Assembly: GCF_001027285.1 (NCBI RefSeq) | Contig: NZ_CP011509.1 | Location: 1,496,501 to 1,560,500 of the forward strand | Direction: 5' to 3' | Length of the DNA: 64,000 bases | Origin: Archangium gephyra | Lineage (GTDB): Bacteria > Myxococcota > Myxococcia > Myxococcales > Myxococcaceae | Shown here: in pieces, positions 34,295 to 43,667 of the stretch | Layout of the letters: the number at the start of each line of letters is the position of its first letter | Position numbering within the stretch: the first letter of the stretch is position 1 | The notes under the pieces: model-generated | Seen by the model: the letters and a program-made list of their open reading frames with translations, nothing else | Told to the model about the DNA's origin: nothing | The model's database searches: none | Program-made: the position numbers and the translations under genes

Positions 34295-35257
34295 ATGGCC
34301 GATACCTTTACCGCTTCGAAGCTCACATGCGGCTCCGACTGCAAGGACGCGCGCCACCGGCCCCGCAACACGGGCGAGGCGCTGCTCTGCATGAAGAAGG
34401 AGCTGGAGCAGCTCTACGCTTGCAATGACGGCCGCGCCATCTTCCTGCGCGCCTACTTCGTGATGACCACGCAGGTGAACGCGGCGGTCCATGGGACGGG
34501 GGACTTCGAGCGGACGGGCCCCATCTTCTTCGATCCCGCCTGGGTGGACAGGCTCGCGGGCCGGTTCTCGGCGCTCTACTTCGAGTCCCTCACGCGCTCG
34601 CGGGCGTGCTACCCCGACAACAAGCCCATCTGCGCGGCCTGGGGGATGGCGATGGAGCAGGCCGCCAGGCCCCGGCCGAGCATCGTTCAGTGCATGCTGC
34701 TCGGCATCAACGCCCACATCAACTTCGACCTGGCCCAGGGCATCCATGAGGTTGTCCGTGAGGATCTGCGGCGTCTCCAGCAGGATGTGAAGGATCCGGC
34801 GGCGCGGGATCGCCGGGCCGCGGAGCTCATGGCGCGGTGGAAGTTCGACCATGACCAGATGAACAACGTCCTCGTGCGCACCAACCCGAAGATCCAGGAG
34901 ATCCTGGGCAGGGAGTTCCGGGGGGCCATGGGTCTCTTGAGCAAGATGGGCGGACTGTTCGATGAGCTCCTCACCAGCACGGGGCTGCGGTACTACCGTG
35001 ATCGCGTCTGGAACAACGTGCTCGGGTTGCTGGCGGCCGGACCGGAGGAGCTCGAGAAGGTGAAGATGCGGCTGGGCTGGGAGTCCCAGCAGATGGCCGA
35101 GTTCCTCATCAAGGGTGGCTGGGTCAACAACGCGGTGTACCGGCTGGACAGGGGAATGCGCCGGGGACGCGTCGAGGGCAGGTTCCAGCCCGAGCTGGAT
35201 GGGCTGGAGGTCCACGCGGGGGGAAGCCTGGGCCACCGGCTGCAGCGGCCCTTCTGA
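34295..35257 (+). CDS. DUF5995-like protein
   Basis: 320 residues, soluble and helical. The segment MLLGINAHINFDLAQGIHEV resembles the conserved core of DUF5995, which has a His/Asn/Asp pattern suggesting metal binding. The Cys-rich N terminus (KLTCGSDCKDARHR) is unusual. It is separated from the thiolase gene by 91 bp containing a hairpin. Its function is unknown. Confidence 0.6.
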   Translation: MADTFTASKLTCGSDCKDARHRPRNTGEALLCMKKELEQLYACNDGRAIFLRAYFVMTTQVNAAVHGTGDFERTGPIFFDPAWVDRLAGRFSALYFESLTRSRACYPDNKPICAAWGMAMEQAARPRPSIVQCMLLGINAHINFDLAQGIHEVVREDLRRLQQDVKDPAARDRRAAELMARWKFDHDQMNNVLVRTNPKIQEILGREFRGAMGLLSKMGGLFDELLTSTGLRYYRDRVWNNVLGLLAAGPEELEKVKMRLGWESQQMAEFLIKGGWVNNAVYRLDRGMRRGRVEGRFQPELDGLEVHAGGSLGHRLQRPF

Positions 35258-35329
35258 CGGGTGCGCTCCTGGGAGGGGGCACGCACAGCCTGTGTTCCGC
35301 CTATGCTCGGCCGCACCTGGGAGGACCTG

Positions 35330-35932
35330 GTGCGAATCAACGGCAAGGCCCTGTTGCTCTGGATGTCCGTCGTGCTCGCGAGCCTCAATCCGGCCGCCGC
35401 GAGCGAGCCTGTCCAGCTGGCGCAAGTCACCTGCTGGGACACGATGAGCTGCTGCATCGTGAGAGCGCCTCAGACCGCGGCGATGCGCTGCGGGGCCAGT
35501 GCGTCGGAGATCGCCGAGGCGCTCAAGGGCGCGAAGGTGCTCCACGACGCCCTGCCAACCGAGGGAGTGACGCTCAAGGAGGAATCCTCCGCGCAGGACG
35601 AAGCCCGGACTGACGCGGCGTCAGACGCCTCGGACGAGCCCCCCAACTGCAAGGGCCAGAACCACCACATCATCTCCCGGCGCATCGCCCAGGAACTACA
35701 AGAGCACGATACCCTTCGCGGCCTATACGAACCGCGGGATGAACGCTTCAAGACCAGGGCCAAGGACAAGGAGTCGCACTGCGGCTATCAGCAGTGGCAC
35801 CGTGATGTGGACAAAGAGGTCGTCGAGTGGCTCCAGCGAGAGAGAAAGGCGACGCCGCAGGAGTTCGAGCAGAAGCTGCGGGAAATCTACAACCGGCCGG
35901 AGATGCGCGCGAGGTTCCCCGATGGCTACTGA
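35330..35932 (+). CDS. Exported nuclease-like toxin of Sit-type polymorphic system
   Basis: 200 residues from a GTG at 35330 with gggagg upstream; an ATG at 35303 lacks a binding site. A signal peptide (ALLLWMSVVLASLNPAAA) is followed by the motif SCC-x4-P-x6-C shared with the toxin-like gene at 43668. The C-terminal 90 residues are a His/Cys-containing nuclease-like tail (NHHIISRRIAQEL, SHCGYQQWHRDVD, IYNRPEMRARFPDGY) known from myxobacterial polymorphic toxins. The next gene, a double-CXXCG immunity-type protein, overlaps it by 11 bases, as in SitA/SitI pairs. Confidence 0.7.
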   Translation: MRINGKALLLWMSVVLASLNPAAASEPVQLAQVTCWDTMSCCIVRAPQTAAMRCGASASEIAEALKGAKVLHDALPTEGVTLKEESSAQDEARTDAASDASDEPPNCKGQNHHIISRRIAQELQEHDTLRGLYEPRDERFKTRAKDKESHCGYQQWHRDVDKEVVEWLQRERKATPQEFEQKLREIYNRPEMRARFPDGY

Positions 35933-36827
35933 GCGACCGCCCACTCCACGCTTCTTCGTGCTCGATCATGAGATGAGGGGGCCGCATGACACCACTTTCA
36001 GCAAGGTTTCTCCTGTCAACTCCGCGGCTGCTCCGCGATGCCCGGTGTGCGGAGACATCCTCGGCATGAGGTTGTGGCTGCCGCCCTACCGAGGCGAGGT
36101 GGAACGGTATGGCAGCGCCTTCGGCGACTTCGTCAAGCCGTCGGGCTATGACATCATCATCTCCGAGCGAATGGCGGAGGCCTTCCAGGCTGAAGGGCTG
36201 ACGGGGTTGCAGGGCTTCCACCCGGTGGAGGTGACGCGCGTGCGCGTCAGGCGCAAGAGGCCGCAACCTCTCAAGGTGCCTCGTTACTTCGTCGCCACTC
36301 CCTGCTTCGGCCGCGCGGCCATGGATGTAGCGCACAGCCGCTTGCGCATCCGCGAGCCCATGAAGTGCACGGAGTGCCGCTGCATCAGCGTGGATTCCGT
36401 CCATGGCTTCACGTTGGAGCCGGGCACCTGGGCGGGCGAGGACGTGTTCCGTCCCCGTGGCGAACAGTCGAGCATCGTCGTCTCCGAGCGCTTCGCCGCG
36501 TTCGTCCAGCGTCACGCGCTGACGAACATGAAGTTGATCCCCACGGAGGAGTTCGTCTGGGACTCGTCGCGTCTGGGCCCCCACCGGACGCTCCTGGCTC
36601 CCACTAGGGGGCATGGTGCTCCGGAGGGCGCGCTCCCAGTGCCTCCCGGGCCCTCTCCTCGAAGCCGCGCGCGCCCTGCTGGCGGGCCACCTGGATGGCG
36701 CGCAGGAAGCACTCGCGCGCGTCCAGCTCGTGGCCGAGCTCCCGCAGGGCCTCGCCTCGCAGCCGGTGCAGCTCGGCCTCGTAGAAGTGCTGGCCCTCCG
36801 TGGGCGCCCGCTCCAGCGCCTCGTTGA
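35922..36827 (+). CDS. Double-CXXCG-motif immunity-type protein (SitI-like)
   Basis: From the ATG at 35922 the protein begins with a family-like sequence (RFFVLDHEM) and contains two Cys pairs: CPVCGD near residue 40 and CTECRC near 150. Each precedes similar halves ending in IIISERMAEAF and SIVVSERFAAF, so it is an internal duplication. This is the Myxococcus double-CXXCG paralogous family, known as immunity partners. The family normally ends near where the kinase gene's stop lies (about 36605). Here the frame runs 220 bases further, antisense to the kinase gene, into low-complexity Pro/Arg/Ala sequence. Confidence 0.75.
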   Translation: MATERPPTPRFFVLDHEMRGPHDTTFSKVSPVNSAAAPRCPVCGDILGMRLWLPPYRGEVERYGSAFGDFVKPSGYDIIISERMAEAFQAEGLTGLQGFHPVEVTRVRVRRKRPQPLKVPRYFVATPCFGRAAMDVAHSRLRIREPMKCTECRCISVDSVHGFTLEPGTWAGEDVFRPRGEQSSIVVSERFAAFVQRHALTNMKLIPTEEFVWDSSRLGPHRTLLAPTRGHGAPEGALPVPPGPSPRSRARPAGGPPGWRAGSTRARPARGRAPAGPRLAAGAARPRRSAGPPWAPAPAPR

Positions 36828-39800
36828 GCAGCGCCAGCGCCTCGTGTGGCTGTCCCAGCTTCAGGTGCAGCTCCGCGAGCAGGCCGAGGTCGTGGTGGAA
36901 CAGGCCGGCGCTGATGCCCGGTCCCCTCCAGGCCGCGATGCCCTCGCGGATGAGCCTCAGCCCCGCGCGGGCCTGTCCCAGCTCGGCCATGGCCCAGCCG
37001 TGGATGAGCGTGGCCCAGATCTCCGAGGCCCGGAAGCCGTGCTCGTGCGCGAGCGCGATGGCCTGGGCGGACCACTCCAGGGCGCACCGGGCCTCCCGGC
37101 GCAACTGGCAGGCCACGCAGATGTAGTTGAGCACCGTGGCCGTCGTGTGCGGGTGGCCGATGCGCTTCGCCAGCTCCAGCGCCTCCTGGCTGGCGCGCCA
37201 GGCTTTCTCGTCGCGGCCGAGCGCCGAGTACACCATGGCCCCGAAGGCCAGCGTCGTGGCGCGCGGGTTGATCCACTGCTTCTCGGCGATGGCGCGGTGG
37301 GCCTCGAGCGGCAGGTCCGGGCACGCCAGTCCCCGCTCGACGTGCTCCAGCGCCGCGGACAGCTCTCCCCAGATGTAGAAGGTCGCCGCCATCATCCGGT
37401 GCCCCAGGGCGAGCAGCTCCATGTCCTGGTGGCGCTCGCCCTGCGCCACGAGCTGTCCCGCGAGCTCGTGCGCCACGCCGTACTCGGCGCGGGAGAACGA
37501 ATAGACGAAGAGCCCCCAATAGGACAGCTGCAGCCGGGGCAGTGCTTCTCCCACGCGGGGGATGAGCGCGCGCGCCCGGGTGTACGTGCGCTCCACCTCC
37601 GGAGAGCGGTAGCCCTGCACCTGGGCCAGCGGGATGCCCAGGGAGATGAGCAGCCGCAGCTCCTCCTGGAGCCGCTGTGGCGTGTCCGGCTGCAGGCGCA
37701 ACAGCTTCAGGGCCTGCTGGAAGTGGCTCACCGCTTCCTGGTTGGCCGAGCGCACGCTGGCGCGCTGACCGGCCTGGAACCAGTAGCGGATGGCCGGCTC
37801 GTACTCACCGGCCTCGGTGTAGTGGTGGGCGAGCAGCTCCGGCTGGGTATGACGCACCTCGGGGGACTGCTCCAGCAGGGCCTCGGTGATGCGGTGGTGC
37901 AGCTTGCGGCGAGCGCTGCGCGGCAATGACTGACAGGCCGCGTCCTGGATGAGGGCATGGCGGAAGCGGTAGCCGAGCCCGGCCCGCTCGTTGAGGGGCT
38001 GCAGGAGTCCGGCCTCGGTCAGCTCCTCCAGGTCGCGCTGGAGCGCCGCCGGGCTCCGCCGTGTCAGCGTGGCCAGCAGCGCGTGCGAGAAGCTGCGTCC
38101 GATGGCCGCGCACTCCTGGGCCAGTGACTTCTGCCGGGGAGGAAGCAGATCCAACCGCGCCAACAGCAGCTCGTTCAGGGTGATGGGGATGGCGTCCGGG
38201 GTGCCACGCTCCAGCACCATGTGCGTCAGCTCCTCCACGAAGAGGGGGACGCCGTCCGTCCGGGCCACCAGCTGCCGGACCACCTCCGGGGGAAGGGTGC
38301 GCCCTCCCGCGGCCTCGCGCACCAGCGTCGCGGTGTGCTCCGGAGACAGCCGCTCCAGCGTGAGCCGGTGCAGCCGGGGATGCGCGGGCCAGGGTGGGTG
38401 GAAGTCGGGCCGGGCACTGAGGACGAAGAGGATGCGCTGGGGATCCACGCGCTCCACCAGGTAGCCGAGCAGCTCCAGCGTGGAGGGGTCCGCCCAGTGC
38501 AGATCCTCCACCACGGCGAGCACCGGGTGCTCCCGGGCCACGTGCGACAGCAGGGACGCCAGCGCCTCCAGGGTGCGCTCCTTGCGCCGCTCCGGCGAGA
38601 GCTGGAGGGGAGGCCGCTCCTCGGACTCGGGCAGGGACAGCAGCTGGCTCAACAGGGAGACATGTTCCTCGGAGAGCCCCAGCGACTCCGGCCACACCGC
38701 GTGCGAGGCGAAGAGGCGCCGCAGCACCTCGATGATGGGTTGGAAGGCACTGGTGCTCGACTGCGGCCAGCACTGGCATTGGAAGTGGATGCAGGAGTCC
38801 TGGCAGACGCGCGCGTGCAGCTCCTGGATGAGCCGGGACTTGCCCACTCCCGCCTCGCCGGTGACGAGCACGAAGCCGTCCTGGCCCCGCCGGGCCGTGT
38901 CCCAGTGCGTGAGCAGCCGTTGCAACTCCTGCTCGCGCCCCACCAGGGGCGTGAGGCCTCCGGTGACGATGGCCTTCTCGAAGCGGTACGACGCTGGCCG
39001 CTCGCTCAGCACCCGGTACAGGCCCAGGCGCAACGTCCCCGAGATGCCCTCGTAGATGAAGGTGCCGAGCGGCTCGGCCTCGAACCTCCCGCGCACCAGC
39101 GCCCAGGTGGCCTCGCTGGCGGCCACGCTGTGGGGCCCGGCCTGGGACGCCAGCCAGGTGACCACCTTCGGGGCCTCGCCCTGGAGCACGAGGGCCCGGT
39201 TGCCGTGCTCGCGCGAGGGCTCGCTCAGCGTCACCTGATCCGTGTGCAGGCCCACCTTCACGGACAGCACGTCCGAGGCGAGCCGGGGCAGCTTGCGATG
39301 GAGGGCGGCGGGCAGCTCGCGCGCCAGCGCCAGCCCCGCCTGGACCGCGTGCTCCGAGTCGTCCTCGCGCACCGCCGGGTAGCCGAAGCAGGCCAGCACC
39401 TCGTCGCCCATGGCCAGGACGATGGAGCCCCCGCGTTGCTGGACGAGCTCCGCGCACTGGTGGTGGAAGGCCTCCTCCAGCTCGCCGATGTCCTCGGCGT
39501 CCAGCGCCTGCCCGGGCGCGGCCAGTCCCATCAACCGGCAGGCCACCAGCGTCACCTGCCGCCGCTCGGGTCTCACGCGGCGCGGTGTCTGCCCGCGCAG
39601 ACCGAGCGACTCCCTCACCTCGCGCAGCTCCTCGACGAGCTCCTGTCCCGTCTGGTAGCGCCGCTCGGGAGCCTTGGCCAGCATCGTGCGCAGCAGTGGC
39701 TCCACCTCCCGGGGCAGCTCCGGGTGGTGCTCGCGCACGGAGGGCACGGGCTCGGCGGAGAGCACCCGGGCCCGCAGCTCCTGCAGATTGACGCTCGGGT

Positions 39801-40587
39801 AGGGCGTGCCTCCGGTGAGCATCTCGTACAGCACGATGCCGGTGGACCAGATGTCCGTGCGCTCGTCCTGCCGTTCGCTCCGCCATTGCTCCGGCGCCAT
39901 GTAGGCCGGCGTGCCGGCATTCGGCAGGTCCTCGAAGCCCGGCGTGCTGCCCTCCTCCAGCAGCCACGCCAGGCCGAAGTCGAGCAGCTTCACCTCGCCC
40001 TGCCTGGTGAGGAAGACGTTGCTCGGCTTGAGGTCCCGGTGGATGACGTGGTGCTCGTGGGCGTGGGCGAGCCCCGCGGCGATGCCCGCCAGCAGGGTGA
40101 GGGCGCGCCGGGGCTCCAACCGCGGCTCGCGTTGCAGCAGCGCCGAGAGGGACTCGCCCTCCAGACACTCCATGATGAGGAAGGGAATGCGCGGCTCCCA
40201 GGAGGCCCCCACCCACTCGGAGGTGTCGAAGAGGCGGACGATGTTCGCGTGGGCGAGCTGCGCGATGGCCAGGGCCTCCTGCCGCAGCAGGGAGAACAGC
40301 TGGCTCTCGCCCAGGGGCGTGCCGGGGAGCAGGAACTTGAGGGCCACCTCGCGCCGCAGCTGGGCGTCCCAGGCGCGGAACACCCGGCCCATGGAGCCTC
40401 CACCGAGCTGCTCCAGGATTTCGAAGCGCTGGCCGTCGCCGCCCCCCAACCGCTCACCGAGCGTGGGGATGCGCAGCAGGGCGGACTCCTGGGAGACGGC
40501 CTGGAGCAGCCCATCCCCGAAGTCCGAGTCCTCGAACCCGGAGCCCGAACCGTCTCCATCGCCATTGCGACCGGTGTTTCCTGGCAT
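36604..40587 (-). CDS. Ser/Thr kinase-cyclase-like-ATPase-TPR signalling protein
   Basis: 1327 residues. In order: Ser/Thr kinase (about 45-330; P-loop LGGGSMGRVF, HRDLKPSN with Asp185, DFGLA, APEQW); a region like class III adenylate cyclases (about 345-525) without the full set of catalytic residues; an AAA/ATPase domain with Walker A TGEAGVGKS and Walker B AVVEDLHWAD (about 560-800); and a long TPR region to the end (repeated ALxxxERA, LHLKLGQ). This architecture is common in myxobacteria and often senses ATP or partner proteins. It is convergent with the toxin/immunity pair. Promoter DNA is shared with the divergent histidine kinase gene. Confidence 0.9.
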   Translation of the reverse strand: MPGNTGRNGDGDGSGSGFEDSDFGDGLLQAVSQESALLRIPTLGERLGGGDGQRFEILEQLGGGSMGRVFRAWDAQLRREVALKFLLPGTPLGESQLFSLLRQEALAIAQLAHANIVRLFDTSEWVGASWEPRIPFLIMECLEGESLSALLQREPRLEPRRALTLLAGIAAGLAHAHEHHVIHRDLKPSNVFLTRQGEVKLLDFGLAWLLEEGSTPGFEDLPNAGTPAYMAPEQWRSERQDERTDIWSTGIVLYEMLTGGTPYPSVNLQELRARVLSAEPVPSVREHHPELPREVEPLLRTMLAKAPERRYQTGQELVEELREVRESLGLRGQTPRRVRPERRQVTLVACRLMGLAAPGQALDAEDIGELEEAFHHQCAELVQQRGGSIVLAMGDEVLACFGYPAVREDDSEHAVQAGLALARELPAALHRKLPRLASDVLSVKVGLHTDQVTLSEPSREHGNRALVLQGEAPKVVTWLASQAGPHSVAASEATWALVRGRFEAEPLGTFIYEGISGTLRLGLYRVLSERPASYRFEKAIVTGGLTPLVGREQELQRLLTHWDTARRGQDGFVLVTGEAGVGKSRLIQELHARVCQDSCIHFQCQCWPQSSTSAFQPIIEVLRRLFASHAVWPESLGLSEEHVSLLSQLLSLPESEERPPLQLSPERRKERTLEALASLLSHVAREHPVLAVVEDLHWADPSTLELLGYLVERVDPQRILFVLSARPDFHPPWPAHPRLHRLTLERLSPEHTATLVREAAGGRTLPPEVVRQLVARTDGVPLFVEELTHMVLERGTPDAIPITLNELLLARLDLLPPRQKSLAQECAAIGRSFSHALLATLTRRSPAALQRDLEELTEAGLLQPLNERAGLGYRFRHALIQDAACQSLPRSARRKLHHRITEALLEQSPEVRHTQPELLAHHYTEAGEYEPAIRYWFQAGQRASVRSANQEAVSHFQQALKLLRLQPDTPQRLQEELRLLISLGIPLAQVQGYRSPEVERTYTRARALIPRVGEALPRLQLSYWGLFVYSFSRAEYGVAHELAGQLVAQGERHQDMELLALGHRMMAATFYIWGELSAALEHVERGLACPDLPLEAHRAIAEKQWINPRATTLAFGAMVYSALGRDEKAWRASQEALELAKRIGHPHTTATVLNYICVACQLRREARCALEWSAQAIALAHEHGFRASEIWATLIHGWAMAELGQARAGLRLIREGIAAWRGPGISAGLFHHDLGLLAELHLKLGQPHEALALLNEALERAPTEGQHFYEAELHRLRGEALRELGHELDARECFLRAIQVARQQGARGFEERAREALGARPPEHHAP

Positions 40588-40909
40588 GGTCTACCCTCAG
40601 CATCCCCACCCGGCTCCGGTGTCGTGGTGCGGTGGCACCCGACATGGCTGGGCCCCAAGTTAGGGAGCGTCCAGACCCCGGGCAATGCAAGTGCCCGGCA
40701 GGGCAGGAAGGCGTTGGCCATCGACTCCCTGGAGAGAGTCTCGCCGCGCTCCAGGTGATGTCCGCCGAGCCGGAGCGCGGAACCTGGGATGGGGTGGGCT
40801 TTCCAAAGGGTTGTGCACCGGGCATCGGGTCCGTCCATCCCTGGCCGACGCGCGAAGCAGGTCCGCACGTGAGGGGGGATGGCAGCGGACGCTGGTCCCC
40901 CTGTCCGCC

Positions 40910-43156
40910 GTGAGGAACGCCTTCCGCCATTCGCCCTTTCATCGTCTGCCCCGGCACCTGGTGCCCGTGGGCGTGCTCGTCCTCAGCTTGCTACTCACCT
41001 CCTGTGTCTGCGTGCTGCTGGGGTTGTCCGCGCGCGCCCGGGATGAGGCCCGCTTCGAGAACCTGGTGCAGACGACGTCCGACCGCATCCAGCGCCGGCT
41101 GGATACGTACGTGGCGCTCCTCCAGGGAACCGAGGGCTTGTTCGCCACCCAGCGGGAGGTGACGCCCCAGGAGTTCTCCGCGTACGTCCAGCTCTTCGAT
41201 CTCCCGTCCCAGTACCCGGGCATCCAGGGGCTCGGCTTCACCCAGCGCCTCTCCGCGGGGGAGCGCTCCGGGGTCGAGCACCGGGTGCGCACCACCCTGG
41301 GCCTGCCGGGCTTCCATGTCTGGCCCGAGGTGCCCGGTGACGAGCTCCACGCCATCGTGCTGCTGGAGCCGCGCGACATGAGGAACCTGGTGGCCATGGG
41401 CTACAACATGTACTCCGAGCCCACCCGCCGGGAGGCGATGGCGCGCGCCCGGGACACGGGCCAGCCCGCCCTGACGGGGAAGGTGACGCTCAAGCAGGAG
41501 ATCCACGAGGACAAGCAGGCGGGTTTCCTCCTGTACCTGCCCGTCTACAAGGGGGGGCACGTGCCGGCCACGCTGGAGCAGCGGCGCGAGGCGCTCGAGG
41601 GCTTCGTCTACTGTCCCTTCCGCGCGGATGATCTGCTCAACGGCATCTTCGGGGCGGAGCGGCAGCCGCGCGTGGCCTTCCAGCTCTACGACGGCCTGGA
41701 GGTGGACGAGGCGCGCCTGCTGCACGGCTCGCACGGCCCGGAGGCGCTGGCGCACGCGCCGATGTTCACCACCACCACCACGCTGTTGGTGGCGGGGCGG
41801 CCCTGGACGCTCACCTTCTCCTCGCTGCCGGCCTTCGATGCGACGGCCGCGCGGCCCATCGTGCTGCTGCCCTTCTCGGGGCTGGGCGTGCTGGTGAGCC
41901 TGGGCTTCTTCTTCATGATGCTCGCGCAGGTGCGGGCGCGAGGGGAGGCGGAGCGGAGCGCGGATGGGCTGCGCGTGGCGCTCGCCGAGCGGGCCCGCGT
42001 GGAGGAGCAGCTGCGCGAGGCGGACCGGCGCAAGGACGACTTCCTGGCCATGCTGGCCCACGAGCTGCGCAACCCCCTGGCGCCGGTGCTCACCGCGGTG
42101 CAGCTCATGGAGCGCAAGCAGCAGGCGGGCCTGGGCACGGAGCGGGAGCGCGAGGTGGTGGAGCGCCAGGTGCACCACATGCGGCGGCTGGTGGATGACC
42201 TGCTCGACGTGTCGCGGGTGACGCGGGGCAAGATTCAGCTGCGCACGCACCCGATGGACCTGGTGGCCTCGGTGGGGCGGGCGGTGGAGTCGGCGCGGCC
42301 CTTCGTGGACTCACGGGAGCACACGCTGCGCGTGGCGCTGCCGGACGGGCCGGTGTGGACGGAGGCGGATCCGGTGCGGTTGGTGCAGGTGTTCACCAAC
42401 CTGCTGCACAACGCGGCGAAGTACTCGGAGCCCGGCGGCCGCATCACCCTGACGCTGGCGAGCGAGGGAGGCGAGGCGGTGGTGCGGGTGGCGGACACGG
42501 GCATGGGCATTCCAGCCGAGGCGCTGCCGCACCTCTTCGAGCCCTTCATGCAGGTGGCGCGCACGCTGGACCGGGCGCAAGGGGGCCTGGGCCTGGGGCT
42601 GACGCTGGTGAAGCAGCTGGTGGAGATGCACGGCGGCCGCGTGGAGGCCGCGAGCGAGGGCGTGGGGAAGGGCAGTGTCTTCACGGTGCGCCTGCCGCTG
42701 TTGCCCGGGGAGCGCGTGCCGGTGGCACCGGTGGAGGCGCGGGCGGGGCGGGAGGAGTCCACCGGGGGACGCCGCGTGCTGGTGGTGGACGACAACGTGG
42801 ACGCGGCGGAGCTGCTGGGCGAGGTGCTGGAAATGGACGGGCACCTGGTGACGGTGGTGCACGACGGCAGGGCGGCGCTGGAGCGCCTGGGCGCCGAGGC
42901 TCCCGAGGTCGTCTTCCTCGACATCGGCCTGCCGGGCATGGACGGGTACGAGGTGGCGCGCAGGATTCGCGAGCGCTCGGGCGGTGCGGGCCCGCGGCTG
43001 GTGGCCGTGACGGGTTACGGGCAGGCCTCGGATCGGCAGCGCTCGCGTGAGGCGGGCTTCGATGCGCACCTCGTCAAACCGGTGGAGCTCGAGCGGGTGC
43101 GCGAGCTGGTGGAGGACCTGGGACGCGGCGGCGCTGGTGCCTCCGCGTTGAACTGA
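40910..43156 (+). CDS. Hybrid sensor histidine kinase with CHASE domain
   Basis: 748 residues from a GTG at 40910; the start is uncertain. A membrane helix (VGVLVLSLLLTSCVCVLLGL) precedes a CHASE extracellular domain (about 45-300), then a second helix (LLPFSGLGVLVSLGFFFMML). The HisKA domain has His384 in LAHELRNPLAP, and the ATPase has NLLHNAAKYSE, DTGMGIP and GGLGLGLTLV. A C-terminal receiver has Asp671 in VFLDIGLPGMDG and a VKP lysine. CHASE usually binds a small diffusible ligand. No separate regulator gene lies beside it. Confidence 0.9.
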   Translation: MRNAFRHSPFHRLPRHLVPVGVLVLSLLLTSCVCVLLGLSARARDEARFENLVQTTSDRIQRRLDTYVALLQGTEGLFATQREVTPQEFSAYVQLFDLPSQYPGIQGLGFTQRLSAGERSGVEHRVRTTLGLPGFHVWPEVPGDELHAIVLLEPRDMRNLVAMGYNMYSEPTRREAMARARDTGQPALTGKVTLKQEIHEDKQAGFLLYLPVYKGGHVPATLEQRREALEGFVYCPFRADDLLNGIFGAERQPRVAFQLYDGLEVDEARLLHGSHGPEALAHAPMFTTTTTLLVAGRPWTLTFSSLPAFDATAARPIVLLPFSGLGVLVSLGFFFMMLAQVRARGEAERSADGLRVALAERARVEEQLREADRRKDDFLAMLAHELRNPLAPVLTAVQLMERKQQAGLGTEREREVVERQVHHMRRLVDDLLDVSRVTRGKIQLRTHPMDLVASVGRAVESARPFVDSREHTLRVALPDGPVWTEADPVRLVQVFTNLLHNAAKYSEPGGRITLTLASEGGEAVVRVADTGMGIPAEALPHLFEPFMQVARTLDRAQGGLGLGLTLVKQLVEMHGGRVEAASEGVGKGSVFTVRLPLLPGERVPVAPVEARAGREESTGGRRVLVVDDNVDAAELLGEVLEMDGHLVTVVHDGRAALERLGAEAPEVVFLDIGLPGMDGYEVARRIRERSGGAGPRLVAVTGYGQASDRQRSREAGFDAHLVKPVELERVRELVEDLGRGGAGASALN

Positions 43157-43182
43157 CGGCGCCCGGCGCCCAGGGGGGACGC

Positions 43183-43665
43183 TCATCGAGGGGGAGATGG
43201 CACTCGGGCGACCTTCTTCGCGTGCGCGATGGCCTCCGTGTGTTCCTCGCGCAGGGGGTTCTCTCGACGGAGTCGGAGCACTCTTCGCTCGGTGTCCTCC
43301 AACATGGCCCACGCTTCGCGAGCCCGCCGAGGGAAGAGGTGAAGTGCCTGCACGTAGAGGCAGGTGACGTGGACGCGCATCCGCAGATCGCGGAAGCCGA
43401 GCTGCTGGAGACGGCGAAGCCACCGGCCGAACTCCTTCCACGGCAAGCTGCCTCCGTACGCCTCGGTGAGGAGGGTCTTCGCAATGGTTTGCTGTACGGC
43501 AAGGCGCTGGGCTGGAGTCTTTGCCCTCTGAAGCCACCGCTTCTCCAATTTCACGAGTTCGCGTTTGTAGTTCTCGTAGGGTGCCTTGGCTTCGATCAGC
43601 TCCAAGAAGAGAAGATCGATCTCACGACCAAACGAAGGGGAGCGCTCCGGGCGTGTGGGTTCCAT
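43183..43665 (-). CDS. Putative immunity protein for the upstream Cys-rich lipoprotein
   Basis: 160 residues from the ATG at 43665; longer starts overlap the upstream gene. Soluble, helical and highly basic (ELVKLEKRWLQRAKTPAQRL, RRLQQLGFRDLRMRVHV). Only two bases separate it from the stop of the lipoprotein gene, so translation is coupled. I recognise no family. Its size, lack of export signal and position after a Sit-type exported protein suggest immunity. Confidence 0.55.
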   Translation of the reverse strand: MEPTRPERSPSFGREIDLLFLELIEAKAPYENYKRELVKLEKRWLQRAKTPAQRLAVQQTIAKTLLTEAYGGSLPWKEFGRWLRRLQQLGFRDLRMRVHVTCLYVQALHLFPRRAREAWAMLEDTERRVLRLRRENPLREEHTEAIAHAKKVARVPSPPR

Positions 43666-43667
43666 GC

